This document shows positions 43,696 through 55,308 of a stretch of 64,000 nt of DNA, piece by piece. The position numbers and the translations under genes were made by a program. Source of the stretch: Protula sp. h YS-2021 (Eukaryota; Annelida; Polychaeta; Sabellida; Serpulidae); contig OX457024.1 in the NCBI GenBank assembly GCA_949752745.1, positions 54,438,510 to 54,502,509 of the forward strand, written 5' to 3'. The notes under the pieces were generated by a model, which saw only the letters and a program-made list of their open reading frames with translations, did no database searches and was not told the origin of the DNA. Within the stretch, counting starts at the first letter, position 1. Each line of letters begins with the position of its first letter.

Positions 43696-46600
43696 ATGGA
43701 GCAGAACTTGCGAGCATTAATTGAACTTGGACAGGCTCTTGGGTACAAAGATGAGGAGTTACGGAGGTTCGTCGATGCTGAGCAGACAAAAGCGGAGGAA
43801 CGCGACCGCATCGCTTATGAACGCGAGATCCGTGCTCAAGAACGAGAGGACCGACAGAAAGAGCAACAGCGGCAATATGAACTGGAACGCATACGCGAAG
43901 AAGCTCGCTTAGCCGAAGTACACGCACAAGCAGCTGTACATCAAGGTGAAGAACGAGGGGAGGGCCGCATTTATAGCAGTCGTCCCAAGCTGCCAAGGTT
44001 CGACGAGAAGGTCGATGATATTGATGCTTATCTCGAGCGATTTGAACGCTTCGCTCGCAGTCAGGGATGGCCGGAAGATACTTGGACCGTGAGTCTTAGC
44101 GCGATTCTTACCGGCAAGGCATTGGATGTATATAGCAGCATGCCTATAGAAGAAGTCGCCAATTACGCGAGGTTGAAGATGGCTATTCTCCAACGTTTCC
44201 AGTTAACGGCAGACGGATTTCGAAGAAAGTTTCGCGATATCAGGCCAGAAAAAGAAGAGTCCGTCCGTCAGTACGCCGCACGACAGAAACGCTATTTTGG
44301 GAGGTGGATTGACATGTCTGGGATCGAGAAGAACTTTGTAGAGGTATGCGACTTATTTCTGCGTGAACAGTTTGTGAATCAGTGCAGTAGCGAATTAGCG
44401 TTATTTTTACGGGAAAGAGCACCGAAGTCCATTGATGAGACGATCAAACTGGCTGAGCAGTATCTCGAAGCGCACGGTGGAACAATAGGGCAGGCGAGAG
44501 GGAAGCCGTCGACACAGAGCCGAATGTTGCCACTAAGAAGCTTTCCAAATGCCAGACAACAGTCGTCAGCTATATCAACGGCTCAGGCATCGAAGGCGTG
44601 CTACTATTGCGGAAAGCCTGGTCATTTTGCACGCGATTGCTTCAAGGCTAAGAACGAGCTGGAAGGAACCACTCCACGGCGAAACGAATCATCGCGGGAC
44701 TTTTCCTACAGATCGAACCGCTCAGCACAAGGGAATGCACCACAGAGTTGGCGAGGAACAAACATCTCTGATCGGAAGCCAACAAATCTGAAAACCGGAG
44801 CAATGGCTGCCAAACTGACCAGCGACATACTCTCTGAAAACGTGAAAGATGGAAAACTGCATTTGGCCAATGGAGGAACGGTACCGTATACGGGCACTGT
44901 CTGCGGCAAGCCGGACTGTGCGAAACGTCTTCCGTTATACAGAGGACTGGTCGCAGGACAGAAAGTGATCGTACTTAAGGATACGGGTTGCGACAGTGCT
45001 GTTATCCGCAAAGATCTCATCACGGAGAACCAATTGTTGGATGAAGAGAGTCATTGTGTTTTGATGGACGGCACCCTGAGAAGTTTTCCAATGGCACGCA
45101 TCAGGGTAGAAACGCCCATTTATAGTGGATTGCTCGAGGCTATGGTGGTGGAAGACCCTCCGTACGATTTGATCATCGGCAACGTATCTCCAACGGTTGA
45201 TGATCGTGAAAAACCGACACAGGCCAACGATGCACATGTGAACAACACAAATGAGAAAACGACAGTGAAAGTGAAAACTGCAGCAGCCGTGCAGACAAGA
45301 GAGCAAGTTGTCCGAGAAAAGAAGCCAAAAGCCCCCTTAACCACACCAGCTGCAGAACTCGGTGAAATGAATACTGATGAATTGAAACGGGCACAAAAGG
45401 AAGATGAAACACTGACGAAGCAATTCAAGTACGCAGAGGACAAAACGGTGTTTAAAGTGAGAAAACGTGGAAGCTACAGATATGCAATCAAGCATGGACT
45501 GTTGATGCGGTACTATTTTGAGACGAAGGGTGATGTCGAGGTCAAACTGAAGCAAATAGTACTCCCGAAACCGCTGCGAAAGGAAGTGATGACAGTTGCA
45601 CATGAATCGATCGTGGGAGGACATTTGGCAGCAAAGAAGACTGCAGATCGAATAGCAGCAAACTTCTACTGGCCTGGAATTACTGGCGATGTGAAGCGCT
45701 TTTGCCAGTCGTGTGACGTGTGCCAACGCACTTTACCGAAGGGTCGAGTCACTAAGGTTCCCCTTGGTGAAATGCCACTGATTGACACCCCTTTCGACAG
45801 AGTTGCGGTGGATATCGTCGGGCCAATCACGCCGATTTCAGAAAGTGGAAATCGTTACATACTGACCGTTGTTGACTACGCTACGCGGTATCCGGAAGCG
45901 GTTGCTTTGAAGCGGATCGACACCGTTGTTGTCGCGGAGGCACTCCTGGAAGTTTTCAGTCGAGTTGGGTTCCCGCGAGAAATTTTGAGCGATCAAGGAA
46001 GTCAATTTACATCGGAGCTTATGAAAGAAGTTGCACGTTTGGTATCTGTCAGACAGCTCTTCACAACGCCGTACAATCCAAAGTGTAATGGACTTTGTGA
46101 AAGGATCAACGGAGTTCTGAAGAAGATGTTGACGAGAATGTGTAACGAGCAACCGAAGGACTGGGATCGATATTTGTCCGCCGTACTCTTCGCGTATCGA
46201 GAGGTACCTCAGGCGAGCACAGGATTTTCCCCGTTTGAGCTCTTATACGGGCGAAAAGTCAAAGGACCACTCGACATCCTAAAAGAAATCTGGACGGATG
46301 AGGATGCATCGGGAGAGGTCAAGAATACATATCAATATGTGGCGGAGCTACGGAATCGTCTAGAGGATACGTGTCGAGTAGCTCGCGAAAGCTTGATGGA
46401 AGCTCAAGGAAGGTACCGCCATCATTACGACAAGAAAGCGAGAAACAGGAGCTTCACATTGGGTCAAAAGGTCTATCTTTTGCTACCAACGGACCACAAT
46501 AAACTTTTGTTACAGTGGAAAGGTCCTTTTGAGATAACACGGGTCATGAACCGCATGGATTACGAAATCGACATGGGAGGCAAAAAGAAGATATACCATG

Positions 46601-48216
46601 CCAACCTGCTGAAAGAGTTCATCGAACGTGAGGATGAAAGAGATGACACGAATCTCGATGAAGATAAGCCAGAACAGGAAGATTTTGAAAATGACAACGG
46701 TGGAAACGTACGCACAGCAGCATATGCTCGGATAGCGGTTGCTGAAGACGATGCTGATGGAGAGAGCGATTCGAGTGAAGAGCTTATCCATCTTCCACCT
46801 TTGCAAGAGACTGAGACGATTGATGACGTAAATGTGAACCCGAACCTTTCAATTGCGCAAATGAAGCAAGTTAACCGACTTTTGAGACAATTCCGAGATA
46901 TATTCACAGATGTGCCCGGCGAAACGGATTTGGAGGAATATGACATCGAATTGACGAATCAGGAACCAATCCGTGTGAAACCGTATCCAATTCCATACGC
47001 GAAGCGAAAGGACATTGAGGATGAAGTTAGAAAGATGCTGCAATCCGGAATCATCGAAAAGTCGAAATCAGAGTATAATTCGCCTATTGTGCTAGTAAAG
47101 AAGAAAGACGGGTCAAATCGCTTTTGTGTGGATTACAGACGCCTAAATGCAGTGACCAAGTTTGACACAGAACCAATGGGGAATTATGATGATATCTTGG
47201 CGAACGTCGGGAAGGATAAAGTATTTTCCAAGATTGACTTCACCAAAGGATATTGGCAAATCCCTATAAGCGAGACGTCAAGAAAATACACTGCATTCTC
47301 TACGCCAAACGGATCTTACCAGTTTCGACGTAATGCCTTCGGTTTGGTTAATTCTGGAGCAGCTTTCAACAGGGTTATGCGAAAATTATTGAATGGAACC
47401 ACGAACATTGATAATTACGTCGATGATCTTCTCCCACACACCGAAGACTGGGAACGGCACTTAGAGGTGCTCCGAGACCTTTTTACACGAATCCGTGCCG
47501 CGAAGCTTACCATTCGTCCGTCGAAATGCTTCATCGGTTATGATAACGTCAGCTTTACGGGACACGTGATCGGCAAAGGTGTGCTGCAGATGGAAGCTGA
47601 TAAAGTTGAAAACATCAGGAATGCACCACAGCCAACGACCAAAAAGCAGATTCGCTCATTCCTAGGACTTGCAGGGTACTATCGCAAATTCATACCGAAT
47701 TTTGCTGAGATCGCTTCACCACTAACGGATTTAGTCAAGAAAGGTCGACCGACCAAGGTGGAATGGGGAAAACCGCAACAAACGGCGTTCTTCAAGCTTA
47801 AACAGCTATTGACGAGTTCGCCAATTCTTCGCCTACCGGATTTCAATAAACGCTTCGTGTTGCGTACAGATGCTTCAGACACTGGAATCGGTGCAGTTCT
47901 TCTGCAACAGCATGAGGATGGAACATTTCCCGTTTCCTATGCCAGCAAAAAGCTGTTGCCTCGCGAGAAAAACTATTCGGTCATAGAGCGTGAATGTTTG
48001 GCCATTGTGTTCGGAGTATCGCATTTTGCAAAATATCTCTATGGCAGACATTTTACGCTTGAAACCGATCACGCTCCGCTTGCATACATAAGGAAAGGCA
48101 AGACTGAAAGCGGACGACTTATGCGATGGGCACTCTGTTTACAAAACTACAGCTTTGACATTAAAGCGATCAAGGGCATCGATAATGTTGATGCCGACTA
48201 CATGAGTAGACTGTAA
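43696..48216 (+). CDS. gag-pol: E1 Gag-protease-integrase-RT-RNase H polyprotein
   Basis: A single 1506-codon frame. Gag occupies residues 1 to about 300: a charged coiled-coil N-terminus, then a capsid-like region ending in a SCAN-like stretch (KFRDIRPEKEESVRQYAARQ, about 178-270) and the zinc knuckle CYYCGKPGHFARDC at 302-315. The protease has DTG at 429-431. Integrase comes next: H2C2 finger H636, H643, C673, C676, core acids D706, D766 and E802 (35 residues between the last two), and a GPF module with WKGPFEI. RT follows, with catalytic KIDF (D1181) and YVDD (D1243, D1244). RNase H begins at RTDAS (D1392). In most Ty3/gypsy elements integrase is last; integrase before RT marks the Gmr1 group. 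Gag and Pol are fused in one frame. All catalytic residues are present and no stop interrupts it. Confidence 0.96.
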   Translation: MEQNLRALIELGQALGYKDEELRRFVDAEQTKAEERDRIAYEREIRAQEREDRQKEQQRQYELERIREEARLAEVHAQAAVHQGEERGEGRIYSSRPKLPRFDEKVDDIDAYLERFERFARSQGWPEDTWTVSLSAILTGKALDVYSSMPIEEVANYARLKMAILQRFQLTADGFRRKFRDIRPEKEESVRQYAARQKRYFGRWIDMSGIEKNFVEVCDLFLREQFVNQCSSELALFLRERAPKSIDETIKLAEQYLEAHGGTIGQARGKPSTQSRMLPLRSFPNARQQSSAISTAQASKACYYCGKPGHFARDCFKAKNELEGTTPRRNESSRDFSYRSNRSAQGNAPQSWRGTNISDRKPTNLKTGAMAAKLTSDILSENVKDGKLHLANGGTVPYTGTVCGKPDCAKRLPLYRGLVAGQKVIVLKDTGCDSAVIRKDLITENQLLDEESHCVLMDGTLRSFPMARIRVETPIYSGLLEAMVVEDPPYDLIIGNVSPTVDDREKPTQANDAHVNNTNEKTTVKVKTAAAVQTREQVVREKKPKAPLTTPAAELGEMNTDELKRAQKEDETLTKQFKYAEDKTVFKVRKRGSYRYAIKHGLLMRYYFETKGDVEVKLKQIVLPKPLRKEVMTVAHESIVGGHLAAKKTADRIAANFYWPGITGDVKRFCQSCDVCQRTLPKGRVTKVPLGEMPLIDTPFDRVAVDIVGPITPISESGNRYILTVVDYATRYPEAVALKRIDTVVVAEALLEVFSRVGFPREILSDQGSQFTSELMKEVARLVSVRQLFTTPYNPKCNGLCERINGVLKKMLTRMCNEQPKDWDRYLSAVLFAYREVPQASTGFSPFELLYGRKVKGPLDILKEIWTDEDASGEVKNTYQYVAELRNRLEDTCRVARESLMEAQGRYRHHYDKKARNRSFTLGQKVYLLLPTDHNKLLLQWKGPFEITRVMNRMDYEIDMGGKKKIYHANLLKEFIEREDERDDTNLDEDKPEQEDFENDNGGNVRTAAYARIAVAEDDADGESDSSEELIHLPPLQETETIDDVNVNPNLSIAQMKQVNRLLRQFRDIFTDVPGETDLEEYDIELTNQEPIRVKPYPIPYAKRKDIEDEVRKMLQSGIIEKSKSEYNSPIVLVKKKDGSNRFCVDYRRLNAVTKFDTEPMGNYDDILANVGKDKVFSKIDFTKGYWQIPISETSRKYTAFSTPNGSYQFRRNAFGLVNSGAAFNRVMRKLLNGTTNIDNYVDDLLPHTEDWERHLEVLRDLFTRIRAAKLTIRPSKCFIGYDNVSFTGHVIGKGVLQMEADKVENIRNAPQPTTKKQIRSFLGLAGYYRKFIPNFAEIASPLTDLVKKGRPTKVEWGKPQQTAFFKLKQLLTSSPILRLPDFNKRFVLRTDASDTGIGAVLLQQHEDGTFPVSYASKKLLPREKNYSVIERECLAIVFGVSHFAKYLYGRHFTLETDHAPLAYIRKGKTESGRLMRWALCLQNYSFDIKAIKGIDNVDADYMSRL

Positions 48217-48363
48217 CCAGTGATCTTTAGGCCTTGTGACTTTCTTGTTAATTTGTACTGTGTATTTTATTATTTTAATGGTTTTCATTGCATAACATGT
48301 ATAGCGGAATTAGCACATTCTGACGGTTTATTTTTTTTTTAGAAAACAACAGGGTGTTTTCTT

Positions 48364-48378
48364 AAAAGGGGGAGTAGT
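48364..48378 (+). promoter_or_regulatory. E1 polypurine tract
   Basis: AAAAGGGGGAGTAGT directly before the 3' LTR, the usual primer site for plus-strand DNA. Confidence 0.85.
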
Positions 48379-49356
48379 TGTCAGAGTTTCGTATTCAACG
48401 TTTTGAGTGTTCGGAGTGTGTTCGTGGTTCTGTTTGTGCTCCACGCGGTTTGTGATGATGCGGAACGCATGTGGGTGTGGAGCCGCGCCCTTCGAGGGAG
48501 AGTTTCCTTTGAAGTTGGTGATGAATGGACGAGTGCGTTTGATGATGTTCTACTTTTGTAATAAAGCCCGATAGGACAGTGACGATCAGTTTAGGATTTG
48601 GGGGGATCTTGATCCAGTGAACACGATGGAGCTAGTTTTAAGTTTGTTTGATGTCGTTTAGTTAGATTTTGGGTCATCTAAAAATTTACTTATATATCAA
48701 GTATACCGGTTATCTCCACGAGTCGATATCGAAATTTCAAGTTTCACATAGCGTTGTGTAGAACGCGCCAAGATTGTGCACCTGGCAGTATTTTTGTGTT
48801 TAAAAATTTTCATATTGTTGGTTTTTATGACGAGTGAAATTTTTGTGCTACCTAGCACAAACTTTGCGTGTAATTTTCAAGTATTTATAAATGCCAGAGA
48901 TCATAACCGACAAAACCTTTTTGTAGACGAGTTTGTGGTCTTCCCAAAAACATCACTTTTTGGCCCATACGTCACTTATAACATATGTTTTTGGGCAGCT
49001 ATTTTCTTATTGGTTCTAGGTTTAGGCGGGAAGCTATTTGATTGGCTACATATTTAATTAGCAGCGGCTGTTCTGGCAGCGAGTATTTAAGGAACGCGCT
49101 TGCTGCACCAGCAGCACTTGATTTTTGGAATGCATGGAGGCCGCACGTCAGGTGTGGGTCTATTTATTACGAGAAAAGGCAGAAATAAGATAAAGAATGT
49201 ACGAAATGGGGTGCAAAGGGTGTTAGCACCAACAAAAAAAGAAAGGTTTTGAAAAGTATTATGAGAAAGGTGGATGAATAAACGTTCGTGAATAATTTAT
49301 TTTGGAAATAAAAGTATTAATGATTAAGGTACTGAAAGATAACTCAATGAAGGGTG
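48379..49356 (+). repeat. E1 3' LTR, first part
   Basis: First 978 bp of the 3' LTR, interrupted by E2. The final GGGTG (49352-49356) is the left target duplication of E2. Together with 56542-56801, minus the duplicated five bases, it totals 1233 bp, the length of the other full LTRs. Confidence 0.95.
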
Positions 49357-50589
49357 TGTCAGAATTTCGTATTCAACGTTTTGGGTGTTCGGAGTGTGTT
49401 CGTGGTTCTGTTTGTGCTCCACGCGGTTTGTGATGATGCGGAACGCATGTGGGTGTGGAGCCGCGCCCTTCGAGGGAGAGTTTCCTTTGAAGTGGGTGAT
49501 GAATGGACGAGTGCGTTTGATGATGTTCTACTTTTGTAATAAAGCCCGATAGGACAGTGACGATCAGTTTAGCATTTGGGGGGATTTTGATCCAGTGAAC
49601 ACGATGGAGCTAGTTTTAAGTTTGTTTGATGTCGTTTAGTTAGATTTTGGGTCATCTAAAAATTTACTTATATATCAAGTATACCGGTTATCTCCACGAG
49701 TCGATATCGAAATTTCAAGTTTCACATAGCGTTGTGTAGAACGCGCCAAGTTTGTGCCCCTAGCAGTATTTTTTGGTTTAAAAATTTTCATATTGTTGGT
49801 TTTAATGACGAGTGAAATTTTTGTGCTACCTAGCACAAACTTTGCGTGTAATTTTCAAGTATTTATAAATACCAGAGATCGTAACCGACAAAACCTTTTT
49901 GTAGACGAGTTTGTGGTCTTCCCAAAAACATCACTTTTTGGCCCATACGTCACTTATAACATATGTTTTTCGGCAGCTATTTTCTTATTGGTTCTAAGTT
50001 TAGGCGGGAAGCTCTTTGATTGGCTACATATTTAATTAGCAGCGGCTGTTCTGGCAGCGAGTATTTAAGGAACGCGCTTGCTGCACCAGCAGCACTTGAT
50101 TTTTGGAATGCATGGAGGCCGCACGTCAGGTGTGGGTCTATTTATTACGAGAAAAGGCAGAAATAAGATAAAGAATGTACGAAATGGGGTGCAAAGGGTG
50201 TTAGCACCAATGAAAAAAGAAGGGTTTTGTAAATTATTATGAGAAAGGTGGATGAATAAACGTTCGTGAATAATTTATTTTGGAAATAAAAGTATTAATG
50301 ATTAAGGTACTGAAAGATAACTCAATGAAGGGAAGGCATATAAATTAGCCAGACATAAATTTGGATAATAAAGGAAAAAGGTGGACAAATGTGAACATAT
50401 CATACGAAGTAGATAAAATAAACATAATAGTGTTGAAAGGAGTTTGTTTTCATTGACATCCGGATACTGCCCGACATAGCGAGCCATATATCGCGATTTT
50501 CGTATTATTTGCTCGTATTTTCATTCCATGACAAGCCAACGGCACCTACGCGCGGAGATCCCATAACCGTCACAACCCAAACTGTGACA
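49357..50589 (+). repeat. E2 5' LTR (1233 bp)
   Basis: TGTCAGAA to CTGTGACA. It contains the U3 open frame (49754-50035), the palindrome, the TATA box and the ~200 bp segment missing from the E1 5' LTR, which starts with a GGTGC...GCACC hairpin. Confidence 0.95.
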
Positions 50590-50592
50590 AAT

Positions 50593-50610
50593 TGGGGGCT
50601 CGTCCGGGAT
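50593..50610 (+). promoter_or_regulatory. E2 primer binding site, tRNA-Pro type
   Basis: Same 18 nt as in E1, three bases after the 5' LTR. Confidence 0.9.
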
Positions 50611-50634
50611 TTTTCCGCCAAGAGGTAAACAATC

Positions 50635-53600
50635 ATGGAGCAGAACTTGCGAGCATTAATTGAACTTGGACAGGCTCTTGGGTACAAAGATGAGGAGTTA
50701 CGGAGGTTCGTCGATGCTGAGCAGACAAAAGCGGAGGAACGCGACCGCATCTCCTATGAACGCGAGATCCGTGCTCAAGAACGAGAGGACCGACAGAAAG
50801 AGCAACAGCGGCAATATGAACTGGAACGCATACGCGAAGAAGCTCGCTTAGCCGAAGTACACGCACAAGCAGCTGTACATCAAGGTGAAGAACGAGGGGA
50901 GGGCCGCATTTATAGTAGTCGACCCAAGCTGCCAAGATTCGACGAGAAGGTCGATGATATTGATGCTTATCTCGAGCGATTTGAACGCTTCGCTCGCAGT
51001 CAGGGATGGCCGGAAGATACTTGGACCGTGAGTCTTAGCGCGATTCTTACCGGCAAGGCATTGGATGTATATAGCAGCATGCCTATAGAAGAAGTCGCCA
51101 ATTACGCGAGGTTGAAGATGGCTATTCTCCAACGTTTCCAGTTAACGGCAGACGGATTTCGAAGAAAGTTTCGCGATATCAGGCCAGAAAAAGAAGAGTC
51201 CGTCCGTCAGTACGCCGCACGACAGAAACGCTATTTTGGGAGGTGGATTGACATGTCTGGGATCGAGAAGAACTTTGTAGAGGTATGCGACTTATTTCTG
51301 CGTGAACAGTTTGTGAATCAGTGCAGTAGCGAATTAGCGTTATTTTTACGGGAAAGAGCACCGAAGTCCATTGATGAGACGATCAAACTGGCTGAGCAGT
51401 ATCTCGAAGCGCACGGTGGAACAATAGGGCAGGCGAGAGGGAAGCCGTCGACACAGAGCCGAATGTTGCCACTAAGAAGCTTTCCAAATGCCAGACAACA
51501 GTCGTCAGCTATATCAACGGCTCAGGCATCGAAGGCGTGCTACTATTGCGGAAAGCCTGGTCATTTTGCACGCGATTGCTTCAAGGCTAAGAACGAGCTG
51601 GAAGGAACCACTCCACGGCGAAACGAATCATCGCGGGACTTTTCCTACAGATCGAACCGCTCAGCACAAGGAAATGCTCCACAGAGTTGGCGAGGAACAA
51701 ACAACTCTGATCGGAAGCCAACAAATCTGAAAACCGGAGCAATGGCTGCCAAACTGACCAGCGACATACTCTCTGAAAACGTGAAAGATGGAAAACTGCA
51801 TTTGGCCAATGGAGGAACGGTACCATATACGGGCACTGTCTGCGGCAAGCCGGACTGTGCGAAACGTCTTCCCTTATACAGAGGACTGGTCGCAGGACAG
51901 AAAGTGATCGTACTTAAGGATACGGGTTGCGACAGTGCTGTTATCCGCAAAGATCTCATCACGGAGAACCAATTGTTGGATGAAGAGAGTCATTGTGTTT
52001 TGATGGACGGCACCCTGAGAAGTTTTCCAATGGCACGCATCAGGGTAGAAACGCCCATTTATAGTGGATTGCTCGAGGCTATGGTGGTGGAAGACCCTCC
52101 GTACGATTTGATCATCGGCAACGTATCTCCAACGGTTGATGATCGTGAAAAACCGACACAGGCCAACGATGCACATGTGAACAACACAAATGAGAAAACT
52201 ACAGTGGAAGTGAAAACTGCAGCAGCCGTGCAGACAAGAGAGCAAGTTGTCCGAGAAAAGAAGCCAAAAGCCCCCTTAACCACACCAGCTGCAGAACTCG
52301 GTGAAATGAATACTGATGAATTGAAACGGGCACAAAAGGAAGATGAAACACTGACGAAGCAATTCAAGTACGCAGAGGACAAAACGGTGTTTAAAGTGAG
52401 AAAACGTGGAAGCTACAGATACGCAATCAAGCATGGACTGTTGATGCGGTACTATTTTGAGACGAAGGGTGATGTCGAGGTCAAACTGAAGCAAATAGTA
52501 CTCCCGAAACCGCTGCGAAAGGAAGTGATGACTGTTGCACATGAATCGATTGTGGGAGGACATTTGGCAGCAAAGAAGACTGCAGATCGAATAGCAGCAA
52601 ACTTCTACTGGCCTGGAATTACTGGCGATGTGAAGCGCTTTTGCCAGTCGTGTGACGTGTGCCAACGCACTTTACCGAAGGGTCGAGTCACTAAGGTTCC
52701 CTTGGTGAAATGCCACTGATTGACACCCCTTTCGACAGAGTTGCGGTGGATATCGTCGGGCCAATCACGCCGATTGCAGAAAGTGGAAATCGTTACATAC
52801 TGACCGTTGTTGACTACGCTACGCGGTATCCGGAAGCGGTTGCTTTGAAGCGGATCGACACCGTTGTTGTCGCGGAGGCACTCCTGGAAGTTTTCAGTCG
52901 AGTTGGGTTCCCGCGAGAAATTTTGAGCGATCAAGGAAGTCAATTTACATCGGAGCTTATGAAAGAAGTTGCACGTTTGGTATCCGTCAGACAGCTCTTC
53001 ACAACGCCGTACAATCCAAAGTGTAATGGACTTTGTGAAAGGATCAACGGAGTTCTGAAGAAGATGTTGACGAGAATGTGTAACGAGCAACCGAAGGACT
53101 GGGATCGATATTTGCCCGCCGTACTCTTCGCGTATCGAGAGGTACCTCAGGCGAGCACAGGATTTTCCCCGTTTGAGCTCTTATACGGGCGAAAAGTCAA
53201 AGGACCACTCGACATCCTAAAAGAAATCTGGACGGATGAGGATGCATCGGGAGAGGTCAAGAATACATATCAATATGTGGCGGAGCTACGGAATCGTCTA
53301 GAGGATACGTGTCGAGTAGCTCGCGAAAGCTTGATGGAAGCTCAAGGAAAGTACCGCCATCATTACGACAAGAAAGCGAGAAACAGGAGCTTCACATTGG
53401 GTCAAAAGGTCTATCTTTTGCTACCAACGGACCACAATAAACTTTTGTTACAGTGGAAAGGTCCTTTTGAGATAACACGGGTCATGAACCGCATGGATTA
53501 CGAAATCGACATGGGAGGCAAAAAGAAGATATACCATGCCAACCTGCTGAAAGAGTTCATCGAACGTGAGGATGAAACAGATGACACGAATCTCGATGAA

Positions 53601-55154
53601 GATAAGCCAGAACAGGAAGATTTAGAAAATGACAACGGTGGAAACGTACGCACAGCAGCATATGCTCGGATAGCGGTTGCTGAAGACGATGCTGATGGAG
53701 AGAGCGATTCGGGTGAAGAGCTAATCCATCTTCCACCTTTGCAAGAGACTGAGACGATTGATGACGTAAATGTGAACCCGAACCTTTCAATTGCGCAAAT
53801 GAAGCAAGTTAACCGACTTTTGAGACAATTCCGAGATATATTCACAGATGTGCCCGGCGAAACGGATTTGGAGGAATATGACATCGAATTGACGAATCAG
53901 GAACCAATCCGTGTAAAACCGTATCAAATTCCATACGCGAAGCGAAAGGACATTGAGGATGAAGTTAGAAAGATGCTGCAATCCGGAATCATCGAAAAGT
54001 CGAAATCAGAGTATAATTCGCCTATTGTGCTAGTAAAGAAGAAAGACGGGTCAAATCGCTTTTGTGTGGATTACAGACGCCTAAATGCAGTGACCAAGTT
54101 TGACACAGAACCAATGGGGAATTATGATGATATCTTGGCGAACGTCGGGAAGGATAAAGTATTTTCCAAGATTGACTTCACCAAAGGATATTGGCAAATC
54201 CCTATAAGCGAGACGTCAAGAAAATACACTGCATTCTCTACGCCAAACGGATCTTACCAGTTTCGACGTAATGCCTTCGGTTTGGTTAATTCTGGAGCAG
54301 CTTTCAACAGGGTTATGCGAAAATTATTGAATGAAACCACGAACATTGATAATTACGTCGATGATCTTCTCCCACACACCGAAGACTGGGAACGGCACTT
54401 AGAGGTGCTCCGAGACCTTTTTACACGAATTCGTTCCGCGAAGCTTACCATTCGTCCGTCGAAATGCTTCATCGGTTATGATAACGTCAACTTTACGGGA
54501 CACGTGATCGGCAAAGGTGTGCTGCAGATGGAAGCTGATAAAGTTGAAAACATCAGGAATGCACCACAGCCAACGACCAAAAAGCAGATTCGCTCATTTC
54601 TAGGACTTGCAGGGTACTATCGCAAATTCATACCGAATTTTGCTGAGATCGCTTCACCACTAACGGATTTAGTCAAGAAAGGTCGACCGACCAAGGTGGA
54701 ATGGGGAAAACCGCAACAAACGGCGTTCTTCAAGCTTAAACAGCTATTGACGAGTTCGCCAATTCTTCGCCTGCCGGATTTCAATAAACGCTTCGTGTTG
54801 CGTACAGATGCTTCAGACACTGGAATCGGTGCAGTTCTTCTGCAACAGCATGAGGATGGAACATTTCCCGTTTCCTATGCCAGCAAAAAGCTGTTGCCTC
54901 GCGAGAAAAACTATTCGGTCATAGAGCGTGAATGTTTGGCCATTGTGTTTGGAGTATCGCATTTTGCAAAATATCTCTATGGCAGACATTTCACGCTTGA
55001 AACCGATCACGCTCCGCTTGCATACATAAGGAAAGGCAAGACTGAAAGCGGACGACTTATGCGATGGGCACTCTGTTTACAAAACTACAGCTTTGACATT
55101 AAAGCGATCAAGGGCATCGATAATGTTGATGCCGACTACATGAGTAGACTGTAA
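50635..55154 (+). pseudogene. gag-pol: E2 gag-pol, one-base frameshift
   Basis: Same domain order as E1 and about 98-99% identical in protein. Frame one (50635-52719) holds Gag, the zinc knuckle, protease and the integrase H2C2 finger. Frame two (ending 55154) holds the integrase core, GPF module, RT (YVDD) and RNase H. The break is one C missing from a C run at 52699-52701, between the H2C2 finger and the first catalytic Asp of integrase. As annotated the copy cannot make a full polyprotein. It could also be a consensus error in a homopolymer. Confidence 0.93.
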
Positions 55155-55293
55155 CCAGTGATCTTGTGACTTTCTTGTTAATGTGTACTGTGCATTTTAT
55201 TATTTTAATGGTTTTCATTGCATAACATGTATAGCGGAATTAGCACATTCTGACAGATTATTTTTTTTTTAGAAAACAACGGGGTGTTTTCTT

Positions 55294-55308
55294 AAAAGGG
55301 GGAGTAGT
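55294..55308 (+). promoter_or_regulatory. E2 polypurine tract
   Basis: AAAAGGGGGAGTAGT immediately before the 3' LTR, as in E1. Confidence 0.85.

Noticed and set aside
43566..45726. Long antisense open frames across gypsy gag-pol (and in E2, E4 and E5)
   Set aside because: Shadows of the real frame in GC-richer coding DNA, without motifs of their own.
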